A stretch of 64,000 bases of DNA from Auanema rhodensis (lineage: Eukaryota; Nematoda; Chromadorea; Rhabditida; Rhabditidae): positions 17,933,638 through 17,997,637 of the forward strand of contig OZ059900.1 of assembly GCA_964057225.1 (NCBI GenBank), written 5' to 3'. The position numbers were made by a program, and so were the translations under genes. This document shows, in pieces, positions 11,839-25,400 of this stretch. Within the stretch, counting starts at the first letter, position 1. Each line of letters begins with the position of its first letter. Below the pieces are notes generated by a model that searched no databases, had not been told where the DNA came from, and worked only from the letters and a program-made list of their open reading frames with translations.

Positions 11839-14800
11839 ATTTAATCAATATTAGCCATAAGGGGCGTGCCCTCAGAATATGCTAATTTCCTAAATTTTCT
11901 AACCCCTGTTTTTTTGTCGTGAAAGTGGAACTAGACGTTGTAGGAACAATTTTGAGCTAGGTTTCATTGACATTGCATGAGTTTGAACACATGAAATCGT
12001 AAGTCAAAACCTTGTTTACAGCGAAATTTCCAAAAACTGGTTTTCCAGCATAATAAAATATTTCTCATGGGAAAAACTGTGTTTTTGTATTTTTCTAGTG
12101 TTCAGCTTGTAAAATGCTTCATTTTAGTATGTAACACGCTGAAATTTGTTGCATTTGACGACTCATATGAACAAAAATCGATTTAATCAATATTAGCCAT
12201 AAGGGGCGTGCCCTCAGAATATGCTAATTTCCTTAATTTTCTAACCCCTGTTTTTTTGTCGTGAAAGTGGAACTAGACGTTGTACGAACAATTTTGAGCT
12301 AGGTTTCATTGACATTGCATGAGTTTGAACACATGAAATCGTAAGTCAAAACCTTGTTTACAGCGAAATTTCCAAAAACTGGTTTTCCAGCATAATAAAA
12401 TATTTCTCATGGGAAATACTGTGTTTTTGTATTTTTCTAGTGTTCAGCATGTAAAATGCTTCATTTTAGTATGTAACACGCTAAAATTCGTTGCATTTGA
12501 CGACTCATATGAACAAAAATCGATTTAATCAATATTAGCCATAAGGGGCGTGCCCTCAGAATATGCTAATTTCCTTAATTTTCTAACCCCTGTTTTTTTG
12601 TCGTGAAAGTGGAATTAGACGTTGTAGGAACAATTTTGAGCTAGGTTTCATTGACATTGCATGAGTTTGAGCACATGAAATCGTAAGTCAAAACCTTGTT
12701 TACAGCGAAATTTCCAAAAACTGGTTTTCCAGCATAATAAAATATTTCTCATGGGAAATACTGTGTTTTTGTATTTTTCTAGTGTTCAGCATGTAAAATA
12801 CTTCATTTTAGTATGTAACACGCTGAAATTCGTTGCATTTGACGACTCATATGAACAAAAATCGATTTAATCAATATTAGCCATAAGGGGCGTGCCCTCA
12901 GAATATGCTAATTTCCTTAATTTTCTAACCCCTGTTTTTTTGTCGTGAAAGTGGAACTAGACGTTGTACGAACAATTTTGAGCTAGGTTTCATTGACATT
13001 GCATGAGTTTGAACACATGAAATCGTAAGTCAAAACCTTGTTTACAGCGAAATTTCCAAAAACTGGTTTTCCAGCATAATAAAATATTTCTCATGGGAAA
13101 TACTGTGTTTTTGTATTTTTCTAGTGTTCAGCATGTAAAATGCTTCATTTTAGTATGTAACACGCTAAAATTCGTTGCATTTGACGACTCATATGAACAA
13201 AAATCGATTTAATCAATATTAGCCATAAGGGGCGTGCCCTCAGAATATGCTAATTTCCTTAATTTTCTAACCCCTGTTTTTTTGTCGTGAAAGTGGAATT
13301 AGACGTTGTAGGAACAATTTTGAGCTAGGTTTCATTGACATTGCATGAGTTTGAGCACATGAAATCGTAAGTCAAAACCTTGTTTACAGCGAAATTTCCA
13401 AAAACTGGTTTTCCAGCATAATAAAATATTTCTCATGGGAAATACTGTGTTTTTGTATTTTTCTAGTGTTCAGCATGTAAAATACTTCATTTTAGTATGT
13501 AACACGCTGAAATTCGTTGCATTTGACGACTCATATGAACAAAAATCGATTTAATCAATATTAGCCATAAGGGGCGTGCCCTCAGAATATGCTAATTTCC
13601 TTAATTTTCTAACCCCTGTTTTTTTGTCGTGAAAGTGGAATTAGACGTTGTACGAACAATTTTGAGCTAGGTTTCATTGACATTGCATGAGTTTGAACAC
13701 ATGAAATCGTAAGTCAAAACCTTGTTTACAGCGAACTTTCCAAAAACTGGTTTTCCAGCATAATAAAATATTTCTCATGGGAAATACTGTGTTTTTGTAT
13801 TTTTATAGTGTTCAGCATGTAAAATGCTTCATTTTAGTATGTAACACCCTGAAATTCGTTTCATTTGACGACTCATATGAACAAAAATCGATTTAATCAA
13901 TATTAGCCATAAGGGGCGTGCCCTCAGAATATGCTAATTTCCTTAATTTTCTAACCCCTGTTTTTTTGTCGTGAAAGTGGAATTAGACGTTGTAGGAACA
14001 ATTTTGAGCTAGGTTTCATTGACATTGCATGAGTTTGAGCACATGAAATCGTAAGTCAAAACCTTGTTTACAGCGAAATTTCCAAAAACTGGTTTTCCAG
14101 CATAATAAAATATTTCTCATGGGAAATACTGTGTTTTTGTATTTTTCTAGTGTTCAGCATGTAAAATACTTCATTTTAGTATGTAACACTCTGAAATTCG
14201 TTGCATTTGACGACTCATATGAACAAAAATCGATTTAATCAATATTAGCCATAAGGGGCGTGCCCTCAGAATGTGCTAATTTCCTTAATTTTCTAACCCC
14301 TGTTTTTTTGTCGTGAAAGTGGAATTAGACGTTGTAGGAACAATTTTGAGCTAGGTTTCATTGACATTGCATGAGTTTGAACACATGAAATCGTAAGTCA
14401 AAACCTTGTTTACAGCGAACTTTCCAAAAACTGGTTTTCCAGCATAATAAAATATTTCTCATGGGAAATACTGTGTTTTTGTATTTTTATAGTGTTCAGC
14501 ATGTAAAATGCTTCATTTTAGTATGTAACACCCTGAAATTCGTTTCATTTGACGACTCATATGAACAAAAATCGATTTAATCAATATTAGCCATAAGGGG
14601 CGTGCCCTCAGAATATGCTAATTTCCTTAATTTTCTAACCCCTGTTTTTTTGTCGTGAAAGTGGAACTAGACGTTGTAGGAACAATTTTGAGCAAGGTTT
14701 CATTGACATTGCATGAGTTTGAACACATGAAATCGTAAGTCAAAACCTTGTTTACAGCGAAATTTCCAAAAACTGGTTTTCCAGCATAATAAAATATTTC

Positions 14801-16283
14801 TCATGGGAAATACTGTGTTTTTGTATTTTTCTAGTGTTCAGCATGTGAAATACTTCATTTTAGTATGTAACACGCTGAAATTCGTTGCATTTGACGACTC
14901 ATATGAACAAAAATCGATTTAATCAATATTAGCCATAAGGGGCGTGCCCTCAGAATATGCTAATTTCCTTAATTTTCTAACCCCTGTTTTTTTGTCGTGA
15001 AAGTGGAATTAGACGTTGTAGGAACAATTTTGAGCTAGGTTTCATTGACATTGCATGAGTTTGAACACATGAAATCGTAAGTCAAAACCTTGTTTACAGC
15101 GAAATTTCCAAAAACTGGTTTTCCAGCATAATAAAATATTTCTCATGGGAAATACTGTGTTTTTGTATTTTTCTAGTGTTCAGCATGTAAAATACTCCAT
15201 TATAGTATGTAACACGCTGAAATTCGTTGCATTTGACGACTCATATGAACAAAAATCGATTTAATCAATATTAGCCATAAGGGGCGTGCCCTCAGAATAT
15301 GCTAATTTCCTTAATTTTCTAACCCCTGTTTTTTTGTCGTGAAAGTGGAATTAGACGTTGTAGGAACAATTTTGAGCTAGGTTTCATTGACATTGCATGA
15401 GTTTGAACACATGAAATCGTAAGTCAAAACCTTGTTTACAGCGAAATTTCCAAAAACTGGTTTTCCAGCATAATAAAATATTTCTCATGGGAAATACTGT
15501 GTTTTTGTATTTTTATAGTGTTCAGCATGTAAAATGCTTCATTTTAGTATGTAACACGCTGAAATTCGTTGCATTTGACGACTCATATGAACAAAAATCG
15601 ATTTAATCAATATAAGCCATAAGGGGCGTGCCCTCAGAATATGCTAATTTCCTTAATTTTCTAACCCCTGTTTTTTGTCGTGAAAGTGGAACTAGACGTT
15701 GTAGGAACAATTTTGAGCTAGGTTTCATTGACATTGCATGAGTTTGAACACATGAAATCGTAAGTCAAAACCTTGTTTACAGCGAAATTTCCAAAAACTG
15801 GTTTTCCAGCATAATAAAATATTTCTCATAGGAAATACTGTGTTTTTGTATTTTTCTAGTGTTCAGCATGTAAAATACTTCATTTTAGTATGTAACACGC
15901 TGAAATTCGTTGCATTTGACGACTCATATGAACAAAAATCGATTTAATCAATATTAGCCATAAGGGGCGTGCCCTCAGAATATGCTAATTTCCTTAATTT
16001 TCTAACCCCTGTTTTTTTGTCGTGAAAGTGGAATTAGACGTTGTAGGAACAATTTTGAGCTAGGTTTCATTGACATTGCATGAGTTTGAACACATGAAAT
16101 CGTAAGTCAAAACCTTGTTTACAGCGAAATTTCCAAAAACTGGTTTTCCAGCATAATAAAATATTTCTCATGGGAAATACTGTGTTTTTGTATTTTTCTA
16201 GTGTTCAGCATGTAAAATGCTTCATTTTAGTATGTAACACGCTGAAATTCGTTGCATTTGACGACTCATATGAACAAAAATCG
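11839..16283 (+). repeat. 13-monomer HOR unit (4445 bp)
   Basis: It has the same order as the preceding 9-monomer unit, expanded by four monomers after the third position. The GTACGAAC/GAGCACATG dimer at 12181-12864 is repeated at 12865-13548. It is followed by a GCGAACTT/ACACCCTG monomer that carries GTACGAAC (13549) and another GAGCACATG monomer (13891). The unit then resumes at 14233 with GAATGTGC and ends at 15942. It shows growth of a HOR by internal dimer duplication. Confidence 0.88.
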
Positions 16284-18677
16284 ATTTAATCAATATTAGC
16301 CATAAGGGGCGTGCCCTCAGAATATGCTAATTTCCTAAATTTTCTAACCCCTGTTTTTTTGTCGTGAAAGTGGAACTAGACGTTGTAGGAACAATTTTGA
16401 GCTAGGTTTCATTGACATTGCATGAGTTTGAACACATGAAATCGTAAGTCAAAACCTTGTTTACAGCGAAATTTCCAAAAACTGGTTTTCCAGCATAATA
16501 AAATATTTCTCATGGGAAAAACTGTGTTTTTGTATTTTTCTAGTGTTCAGCTTGTAAAATGCTTCATTTAAGTATGTAACACGCTGAAATTTGTTGCATT
16601 TGACGACTCATATGAACAAAAATCGATTTAATCAATATTAGCCATAAGGGGCGTGCCCTCAGAATATGCTAATTTCCTTAATTTTCTAACCCCTGTTTTT
16701 TTGTCGTGAAAGTGGAACTAGACGTTGTACGAACAATTTTGAGCTAGGTTTCATTGACATTGCATGAGTTTGAACACATGAAATCGTAAGTCAAAACCTT
16801 GTTTACAGCGAAATTTCCAAAAACTGGTTTTCCAGCATAATAAAATATTTCTCATGGGAAATACTGTGTTTTTGTATTTTTCTAGTGTTCAGCATGTAAA
16901 ATGCTTCATTTTAGTATGTAACACGCTAAAATTCGTTGCATTTGACGACTCATATGAACAAAAATCGATTTAATCAATATTAGCCATAAGGGGCGTGCCC
17001 TCAGAATATGCTAATTTCCTTAATTTTCTAACCCCTGTTTTTTTGTCGTGAAAGTGGAATTAGACGTTGTAGGAACAATTTTGAGCTAGGTTTCATTGAC
17101 ATTGCATGAGTTTGAGCACATGAAATCGTAAGTCAAAACCTTGTTTACAGCGAAATTTCCAAAAACTGGTTTTCCAGCATAATAAAATATTTCTCATGGG
17201 AAATACTGTGTTTTTGTATTTTTCTAGTGTTCAGCATGTAAAATACTTCATTTTAGTATGTAACACGCTGAAATTCGTTGCATTTGACGACTCATATGAA
17301 CAAAAATCGATTTAATCAATATTAGCCATAAGGGGCGTGCCCTCAGAATATGCTAATTTCCTTAATTTTCTAACCCCTGTTTTTTTGTCGTGAAAGTGGA
17401 ACTAGACGTTGTACGAACAATTTTGAGCTAGGTTTCATTGACATTGCATGAGTTTGAACACATGAAATCGTAAGTCAAAACCTTGTTTACAGCGAAATTT
17501 CCAAAAACTGGTTTTCCAGCATAATAAAATATTTCTCATGGGAAATACTGTGTTTTTGTATTTTTCTAGTGTTCAGCATGTAAAATGCTTCATTTTAGTA
17601 TGTAACACGCTAAAATTCGTTGCATTTGACGACTCATATGAACAAAAATCGATTTAATCAATATTAGCCATAAGGGGCGTGCCCTCAGAATATGCTAATT
17701 TCCTTAATTTTCTAACCCCTGTTTTTTTGTCGTGAAAGTGGAATTAGACGTTGTAGGAACAATTTTGAGCTAGGTTTCATTGACATTGCATGAGTTTGAG
17801 CACATGAAATCGTAAGTCAAAACCTTGTTTACAGCGAAATTTCCAAAAACTGGTTTTCCAGCATAATAAAATATTTCTCATGGGAAATACTGTGTTTTTG
17901 TATTTTTCTAGTGTTCAGCATGTAAAATACTTCATTTTAGTATGTAACACGCTGAAATTCGTTGCATTTGACGACTCATATGAACAAAAATCGATTTAAT
18001 CAATATTAGCCATAAGGGGCGTGCCCTCAGAATATGCTAATTTCCTTAATTTTCTAACCCCTGTTTTTTTGTCGTGAAAGTGGAATTAGACGTTGTACGA
18101 ACAATTTTGAGCTAGGTTTCATTGACATTGCATGAGTTTGAACACATGAAATCGTAAGTCAAAACCTTGTTTACAGCGAACTTTCCAAAAACTGGTTTTC
18201 CAGCATAATAAAATATTTCTCATGGGAAATACTGTGTTTTTGTATTTTTATAGTGTTCAGCATGTAAAATGCTTCATTTTAGTATGTAACACCCTGAAAT
18301 TCGTTTCATTTGACGACTCATATGAACAAAAATCGATTTAATCAATATTAGCCATAAGGGGCGTGCCCTCAGAATATGCTAATTTCCTTAATTTTCTAAC
18401 CCCTGTTTTTTTGTCGTGAAAGTGGAACTAGACGTTGTAGGAACAATTTTGAGCAAGGTTTCATTGACATTGCATGAGTTTGAACACATGAAATCGTAAG
18501 TCAAAACCTTGTTTACAGCGAAATTTCCAAAAACTGGTTTTCCAGCATAATAAAATATTTCTCATGGGAAATACTGTGTTTTTGTATTTTTCTAGTGTTC
18601 AGCATGTAAAATACTTCATTTTAGTATGTAACACGCTGAAATTCGTTGCTTTTGACGACTCATATGAACAAAAATCG
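16284..18677 (+). repeat. Truncated third copy of the 13-monomer HOR
   Basis: Monomers at 16284, 16626, 16968, 17310, 17652 and 17994 repeat the subtype order of 11839-13890 at an offset of 4445 bp. The order then breaks: the monomer at 18336 begins like the GAGCAAGG type but has AAAATACTTC instead of GTGAAATAC and a private GCTTTTGAC. Zone II follows. This is the right-hand edge of the zone I HOR. Confidence 0.82.
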
Positions 18678-21600
18678 ATTTAATCAATATTAGCCATAAG
18701 GGGCGTGCCCTCAGAATATGCTAATTTCCTAAATTTTCTAACCCCTGTTTTTTTGTCGTGAAAGTGGAACTAGACGTTGTACGAACAATTTTGAGCTAGG
18801 TTTCATTGACATTGCATGAGTTTGAACACATGAAATCGTAAGTCAAAACCTTGTTTACAGCGAAATTTCCAAAAACTGGTTTTCCAGCATAATAAAATAT
18901 TTCTCATGGGAAAAACTGTGTTTTTGTATTTTTCTAGTGTTCAGCTTGTAAAATGCTTCATTTTAGTATGTAACACGCTGAAATTTGTTGCATTTGACGA
19001 CTCATATGAACAAAAATCGATTTAATCAATATTAGCCATAAGGGGCGTGCCCTCAGAATATGCTAATTTCCTTAATTTTCTAACCCCTGTTTTTTTGTCG
19101 TGAAAGTGGAACTAGACGTTGTACGAACAATTTTGAGCTAGGTTTCATTGACATTGCATGAGTTTGAACACATGAAATCGTAAGTCAAAACCTTGTTTAC
19201 AGCGAAATTTCCAAAAACTGGTTTTCCAGCATAATAAAATATTTCTCATGGGAAATACTGTGTTTTTGTATTTTTCTAGTGTTCAGCATGTAAAATGCTT
19301 CATTTTAGTATGTAACACGCTGAAATTCGTTGCATTTGACGACTCATATGAACAAAAATCGATTTAATCAATATTAGCCATAAGAGGCGTGCCCTCAGAA
19401 TATGCTAATTTCCTTAATTTTCTAACCCCTGTTTTTTTGTCGTGAAAGTGGAACTAGACGTTGTAGGAACAATTTTGAGCTAGGTTTCATTGACATTGCA
19501 TGAGTTTGAACACATGAAATCGTAAGTCAAAAACTTGTTTACAGCGAAATTTCCAAAAACTGGTTTTCCAGCATAATAAAATATTTCTCATGGGAAATAC
19601 TGTGTTTTTGTATTTTTCTAGTGTTCAGCATGTAAAATGCTTCATTTTAGTATGTAACACGCTGAAATTCGTTGCATTTGACGACTCATATGAACAAAAA
19701 TCGATTTAATCAATATTAGCCATAAGCTGCGTGCCCTCAGAATATGCTAATTTCCTTAATTTTCTAACCCCTGTTTTTTTGTCGTGAAAGTGGAACTAGA
19801 CGTTGTAGGAACAATTTTGAGCTAGGTTTCATTGACATTGCATGAGTTTGAACACATGAAATCGTAAGTCAAAAACTTGTTTACAGCGAAATTTCCAAAA
19901 ACTGGTTTTCCAGCATAATAAAATATTTCTCATGGGAAATACTGTGTTTTTGTATTTTTCTAGTGTTCAGCATGTGAAATGCTTCATTTTAGTATGTAAC
20001 ACGCTGAAATTCGTTGCATTTGACGACTCATATGAACAAAAATCGATTTAATCAATATTAGCCATAAGCTGCGTGCCCTCAGAATATGCTAATTTCCTTA
20101 ATTTTCTAACCCCTGTTTTTTTGTCGTGAAAGTGGAACTAGACGTTGTAGGAACAATTTTGAGCTAGGTTTCATTGACATTGCATGAGTTTGAACACATG
20201 AAATCGTAAGTCAAAACCTTGTTTACAGCGAAATTTCCAAAAACTGGTTTTCCAGCATAATAAAATATTTCTCATGGGAAATACTGTGTTTTTGTATTTT
20301 TCTAGTGTTCAGCATGTAAAATGCTTCATTTTAGTATGTAACACGCTGAAATTCGTTGCATTTGACGACTCATATGAACAAAAATCGATTTAATCAATAT
20401 TAGCCATAAGGGGCGTGCCCTCAGAATATGCTAATTTCCTTAATTTTCTAACCCCTGTTTTTTTTGTCGTGAAAGTGGAACTAGACGTTGTAGGAACAAT
20501 TTTGAGCTAGGTTTCATTGACATTGCATGAGTTTGAACACATGAAATCGTAAGTCAAAACCTTGTTTACAGCGAAATTTCCAAAAACTGGTTTTCCAGCA
20601 TAATAAAATATTTCTCATGGGAAATACTGTGTTTTTGTATTTTTATAGTGTTCAGCATGTAAAATGCTTCATTTTAGTATGTAACACGCTGAAATTAATT
20701 GCATTTGACGACTCATATGAACAAAAATCGATTTAATCAATATTAGCCATAAGGGGCGTGCCCTCAGATTATGCTAATTTCCTTAATTTTCTAACCCCTG
20801 TTTTGTTGTCGTGAAAGTGGAACTAGACGTTGTAGGAACAATTTTGAGCTAGGTTTCATTGACATTGCATGAGTTTGAACACATGAAATCGTAAGTCAAA
20901 ACCTTGTTTACAGCGAAATTTCCAAAAACTGGTTTTCCAGCATAATAAAATATTTCTCATGGGAAATACTGTGTTTTTGTATTTTTATAGTGTTCAGCAT
21001 GTAAAATGTTTCATTTTAGTATGTAACACGCTGAAATTCGTTGCATTTGACGACTCATATGAACAAAAATCGATTTAATCAATATAAGCCATAAAGGGCG
21101 TGCCCTCAGAATCTGCTAATTTCCTTAATTTTCTAACCCCTGTTTTTTTGTCGTGAAAGTGGAACTAGACGTTGTAGGAACAATTTTGAGCTAGATTTCA
21201 TTGACATTGCATGAGTTTGAACACATGAAATCGTAAGTCAAAACCTTGTTTACAGCGAAATTTCCAAAAACTCGTTTTCCAGCATAATAAAATATTTCTC
21301 ATGGGAAATACTGTGTTTTTGTATTTTTTTAGTGTTCAGCATGTAAAATGCTTCATTTTAGTATGTGACACGCTGAAATTAATTGCATTTGACGACTCAT
21401 ATGAACAAAAATCGATTTAATCAATATTAGCCATAAGGGGCGTGCCCTCAGATTATGCTAATTTCCTCAATTTTCTAACCCCTGTTTTTTTGTCGTGAAA
21501 GTGGAACTAGACGTTGTACGAACAATTTTGAGCTAGGTTTCATTGACATTGCATGAGTTTGAACACATGAAATCGTAAGTCAAAACCTTGTTTACAGCGA

Positions 21601-22440
21601 AATTTCCAAAAACTGGTTTTCCAGCATAATAAAATATTTCTCATGGGAAATACTGTGTTTTTGTATTTTTCTAGTGTTCAGCATGTGAAATGCTTCATTT
21701 TAGTATGTAACACGCTGAAATTCGTTGCATTTGACGACTCATATGAACAAAAATCGATTTAATCAATATTAGCCATAAGGGGCGTGCCCTCAGAATATGC
21801 TAATTTCCTTAATTTTCTAACCCCTGTTTTTTTGTCGTGAAAGTGGAACTAGACGTTGTAGGAACAATTTTGAGCTAGGTTTCATTGACATTGCATGAGT
21901 TTGAACACATGAAATCGTAAGTCAAAACCTTGTTTACAGCGAAATTTCCAAAAACTGGTTTTCCAGCATAATAAAATATTTCTCATGGGAAATACTGTGT
22001 TTTTGTATTTTTCTAGTGTTCAGCATGTAAAATGCTTCATTTTAGTATGTGACACGCTGAAATTAATTGCATTTGACGACTCATATGAACAAAAATCGAT
22101 TTAATCAATATTAGCCATAAGAGGCGTGCCCTCAGAATATGCTAATTTCCTTAATTTTCTAACCCCTGTTTTTTTGTCGTGAAAGTGGAACTAGACGTTG
22201 TAGGAACAATTTTGAGCTAGGTTTCATTGACATTGCATGAGTTTGAACACATGAAATCGTAAGTCAAAACCTTGTTTACAGCGAAATTTCCAAAAACTGG
22301 TTTTCCAGCATAATAAAATATTTCTCATGGGAAATACTGTGTTTTTGTATTTTTCTAGTGTTCAGCATGTAAAATGCTTCATTTTAGTATGTAACACGCT
22401 GAAATTCGTTGCATTTGACGACTCATATGAACAAAAATCG
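18678..22440 (+). repeat. Disordered monomer stretch opening zone II (11 monomers)
   Basis: No HOR order is visible here, and the stretch holds several of the most divergent monomers of the window. Private or rare states include AAGCTGCG (19704, 20046), CAGATTATGC (20731, 21415), GTTTTGTTGTCG (20731), CAGAATCTGC with CTAGATTTC and AAAACTCGTT (21073), CCTCAATT (21415), and AAATTAATTG (20388, 21073, 21757). GAGGCG and AAAACTTG, which become regular in the following HOR, first appear at 19362. No gene is present. Confidence 0.85.
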
Positions 22441-25400
22441 ATTTAATCAATATTAGCCATAAGGGGCGTGCCCTCAGAATATGCTAATTTCCTTAATTTT
22501 CTAACCCCTGTTTTTTTTGTCGTGAAAGTGGAACTAGACGTTGTAGGAACAATTTTGAGCTAGGTTTCATTGACATTGCATGAGTTTGAACACATGAAAT
22601 CGTAAGTCAAAACCTTGTTTACAGCGAAATTTCCAAAAACTGGTTTTCCAGCATAATAAAATATTTCTCATGGGAAATACTGTGTTTTTGTATTTTTATA
22701 GTGTTCAGCATGTAAAATGCTTCATTTTAGTATGTAACACGCTGAAATTCGTTGCATTTGACGACTCATATGAACAAAAATCGATTTAATCAATATTAGC
22801 CATAAGAGGCGTGCCCTCAGAATATGCTAATTTCCTTAATTTTCTAACCCCTGTTTTTTGTCGTGAAAGTGGAACTAGACGTTGTAGGAACAATTTTGAG
22901 CTAGGTTTCATTGACATTGCATGAGTTTGAACACATGAAATCGTAAGTCAAAACCTTGTTTACAGCGAAATTTCCAAAAACTGGTTTTCCAGCATAATAA
23001 AATATTTCTCATGGGAAATACTGTGTTTTTGTATTTTTATAGTGTTCAGCATGTAAAATGCTTCATTTTAGTATGTAACACGCTGAAATTCGTTGCATTT
23101 GACGACTCATATGAACAAAAATCGATTTAATCAATATTAGCCATAAGAGGCGTGCCCTCAGAATATGCTAATTTCCTTAATTTTCTAACCCCTGTTTTTT
23201 TGTCGTGAAAGTGGAACTAGACGTTGTAGGAACAATTTTGAGCTAGGTTTCATTGACATTGCATGAGTTTGAACACATGAAATCGTAAGTCAAAAACTTG
23301 TTTACAGCGAAATTTCCAAAAACTGGTTTTCCAGCATAATAAAATATTTCTCATGGGAAATACTGTGTTTTTGTATTTTTCTAGTGTTCAGCATGTGAAA
23401 TGCTTCATTTTAGTATGTAACACGCTGAAATTCGTTGCATTTGACGACTCATATGAACAAAAATCGATTTAATCAATATTAGCCATAAGGGGCGTGCCCT
23501 CAGAATATGCTAATTTCCTAAATTTTCTAACCCCTGTTTTTTTGTCGTGAAAGTGGAACTAGACGTTGTACGAACAATTTTGAGCTAGGTTTCATTGACA
23601 TTGCATGAGTTTGAACACATGAAATCGTAAGTCAAAACCTTGTTTACAGCGAAATTTCCAAAACCTGGTTTTCCAGCATAATAAAATATTTCTCATGGGA
23701 AATACTGTGTTTTTGTATTTTTCTAGTGTTCAGCATGTAAAATGCTTCATTTTAGTATGTAACACGCTGAAATTCGTTGCATTTGACGACTCATATGAAC
23801 AAAAATCGATTTAATCAATATTAGCCATAAGGGGCGTGCCCTCAGAATATGCTAATTTCCTTAATTTTCTAACCCCTGTTTTTTTTGTCGTGAAAGTGGA
23901 ACTAGACGTTGTAGGAACAATTTTGAGCTAGGTTTCATTGACATTGCATGAGTTTGAACACATGAAATCGTAAGTCAAAACCTTGTTTACAGCGAAATTT
24001 CCAAAAACTGGTTTTCCAGCATAATAAAATATTTCTCATGGGAAATACTGTGTTTTTGTATTTTTATAGTGTTCAGCATGTAAAATGCTTCATTTTAGTA
24101 TGTAACACGCTGAAATTCGTTGCATTTGACGACTCATATGAACAAAAATCGATTTAATCAATATTAGCCATAAGAGGCGTGCCCTCAGAATATGCTAATT
24201 TCCTTAATTTTCTAACCCCTGTTTTTTGTCGTGAAAGTGGAACTAGACGTTGTAGGAACAATTTTGAGCTAGGTTTCATTGACATTGCATGAGTTTGAAC
24301 ACATGAAATCGTAAGTCAAAACCTTGTTTACAGCGAAATTTCCAAAAACTGGTTTTCCAGCATAATAAAATATTTCTCATGGGAAATACTGTGTTTTTGT
24401 ATTTTTATAGTGTTCAGCATGTAAAATGCTTCATTTTAGTATGTAACACGCTGAAATTCGTTGCATTTGACGACTCATATGAACAAAAATCGATTTAATC
24501 AATATTAGCCATAAGAGGCGTGCCCTCAGAATATGCTAATTTCCTTAATTTTCTAACCCCTGTTTTTTTGTCGTGAAAGTGGAACTAGACGTTGTAGGAA
24601 CAATTTTGAGCTAGGTTTCATTGACATTGCATGAGTTTGAACACATGAAATCGTAAGTCAAAAACTTGTTTACAGCGAAATTTCCAAAAACTGGTTTTCC
24701 AGCATAATAAAATATTTCTCATGGGAAATACTGTGTTTTTGTATTTTTCTAGTGTTCAGCATGTGAAATGCTTCATTTTAGTATGTAACACGCTGAAATT
24801 CGTTGCATTTGACGACTCATATGAACAAAAATCGATTTAATCAATATTAGCCATAAGGGGCGTGCCCTCAGAATATGCTAATTTCCTAAATTTTCTAACC
24901 CCTGTTTTTTTGTCGTGAAAGTGGAACTAGACGTTGTACGAACAATTTTGAGCTAGGTTTCATTGACATTGCATGAGTTTGAACACATGAAATCGTAAGT
25001 CAAAACCTTGTTTACAGCGAAATTTCCAAAACCTGGTTTTCCAGCATAATAAAATATTTCTCATGGGAAATACTGTGTTTTTGTATTTTTCTAGTGTTCA
25101 GCATGTAAAATGCTTCATTTTAGTATGTAACACGCTGAAATTCGTTGCATTTGACTACTCATATGAACAAAAATCGATTTAATCAATATTAGCCATAAGG
25201 GGCGTGCCCTCAGAATATGCTAATTTCCTTAATTTTCTAACCCCTGTTTTTTTGTCGTGAAAGTGGAACTAGACGTTGTACGAACAATTTTGAGCTAGGT
25301 TTCATTGACATTGCATGAGTTTGAACACATGAAATCGTAAGTCAAAACCTTGTTTACAGCGAAAATTCCAAAAACTGGTTTTCCAGCATAATAAAATATT

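Larger units (their letters stand above)
1..18677 (+). repeat. Zone I subarray (55 monomers)
   Basis: This subarray is defined by a shared subtype set: CCTAAATT with GGGAAAAACT and AAATTTGTTG (starts at 1, 4381, 4723, 8762, 11839, 16284); AATTAGAC with GAGCACATG (5065, 9446, 12523, 13207, 13891, 16968, 17652); GAATGTGC with GCGAACTT and ACACCCTG (2392, 5407, 6431, 9788, 14233); GAGCAAGG with CATGTGAAATACT (2734, 6773, 10130, 14575); and ACTCCATTATAG (3076, 7115, 10472, 14917). These recur in a largely fixed order. Most of these markers are absent downstream, although the last recurs in zone II at 25519 and 31330. No gene is present. Confidence 0.9.
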
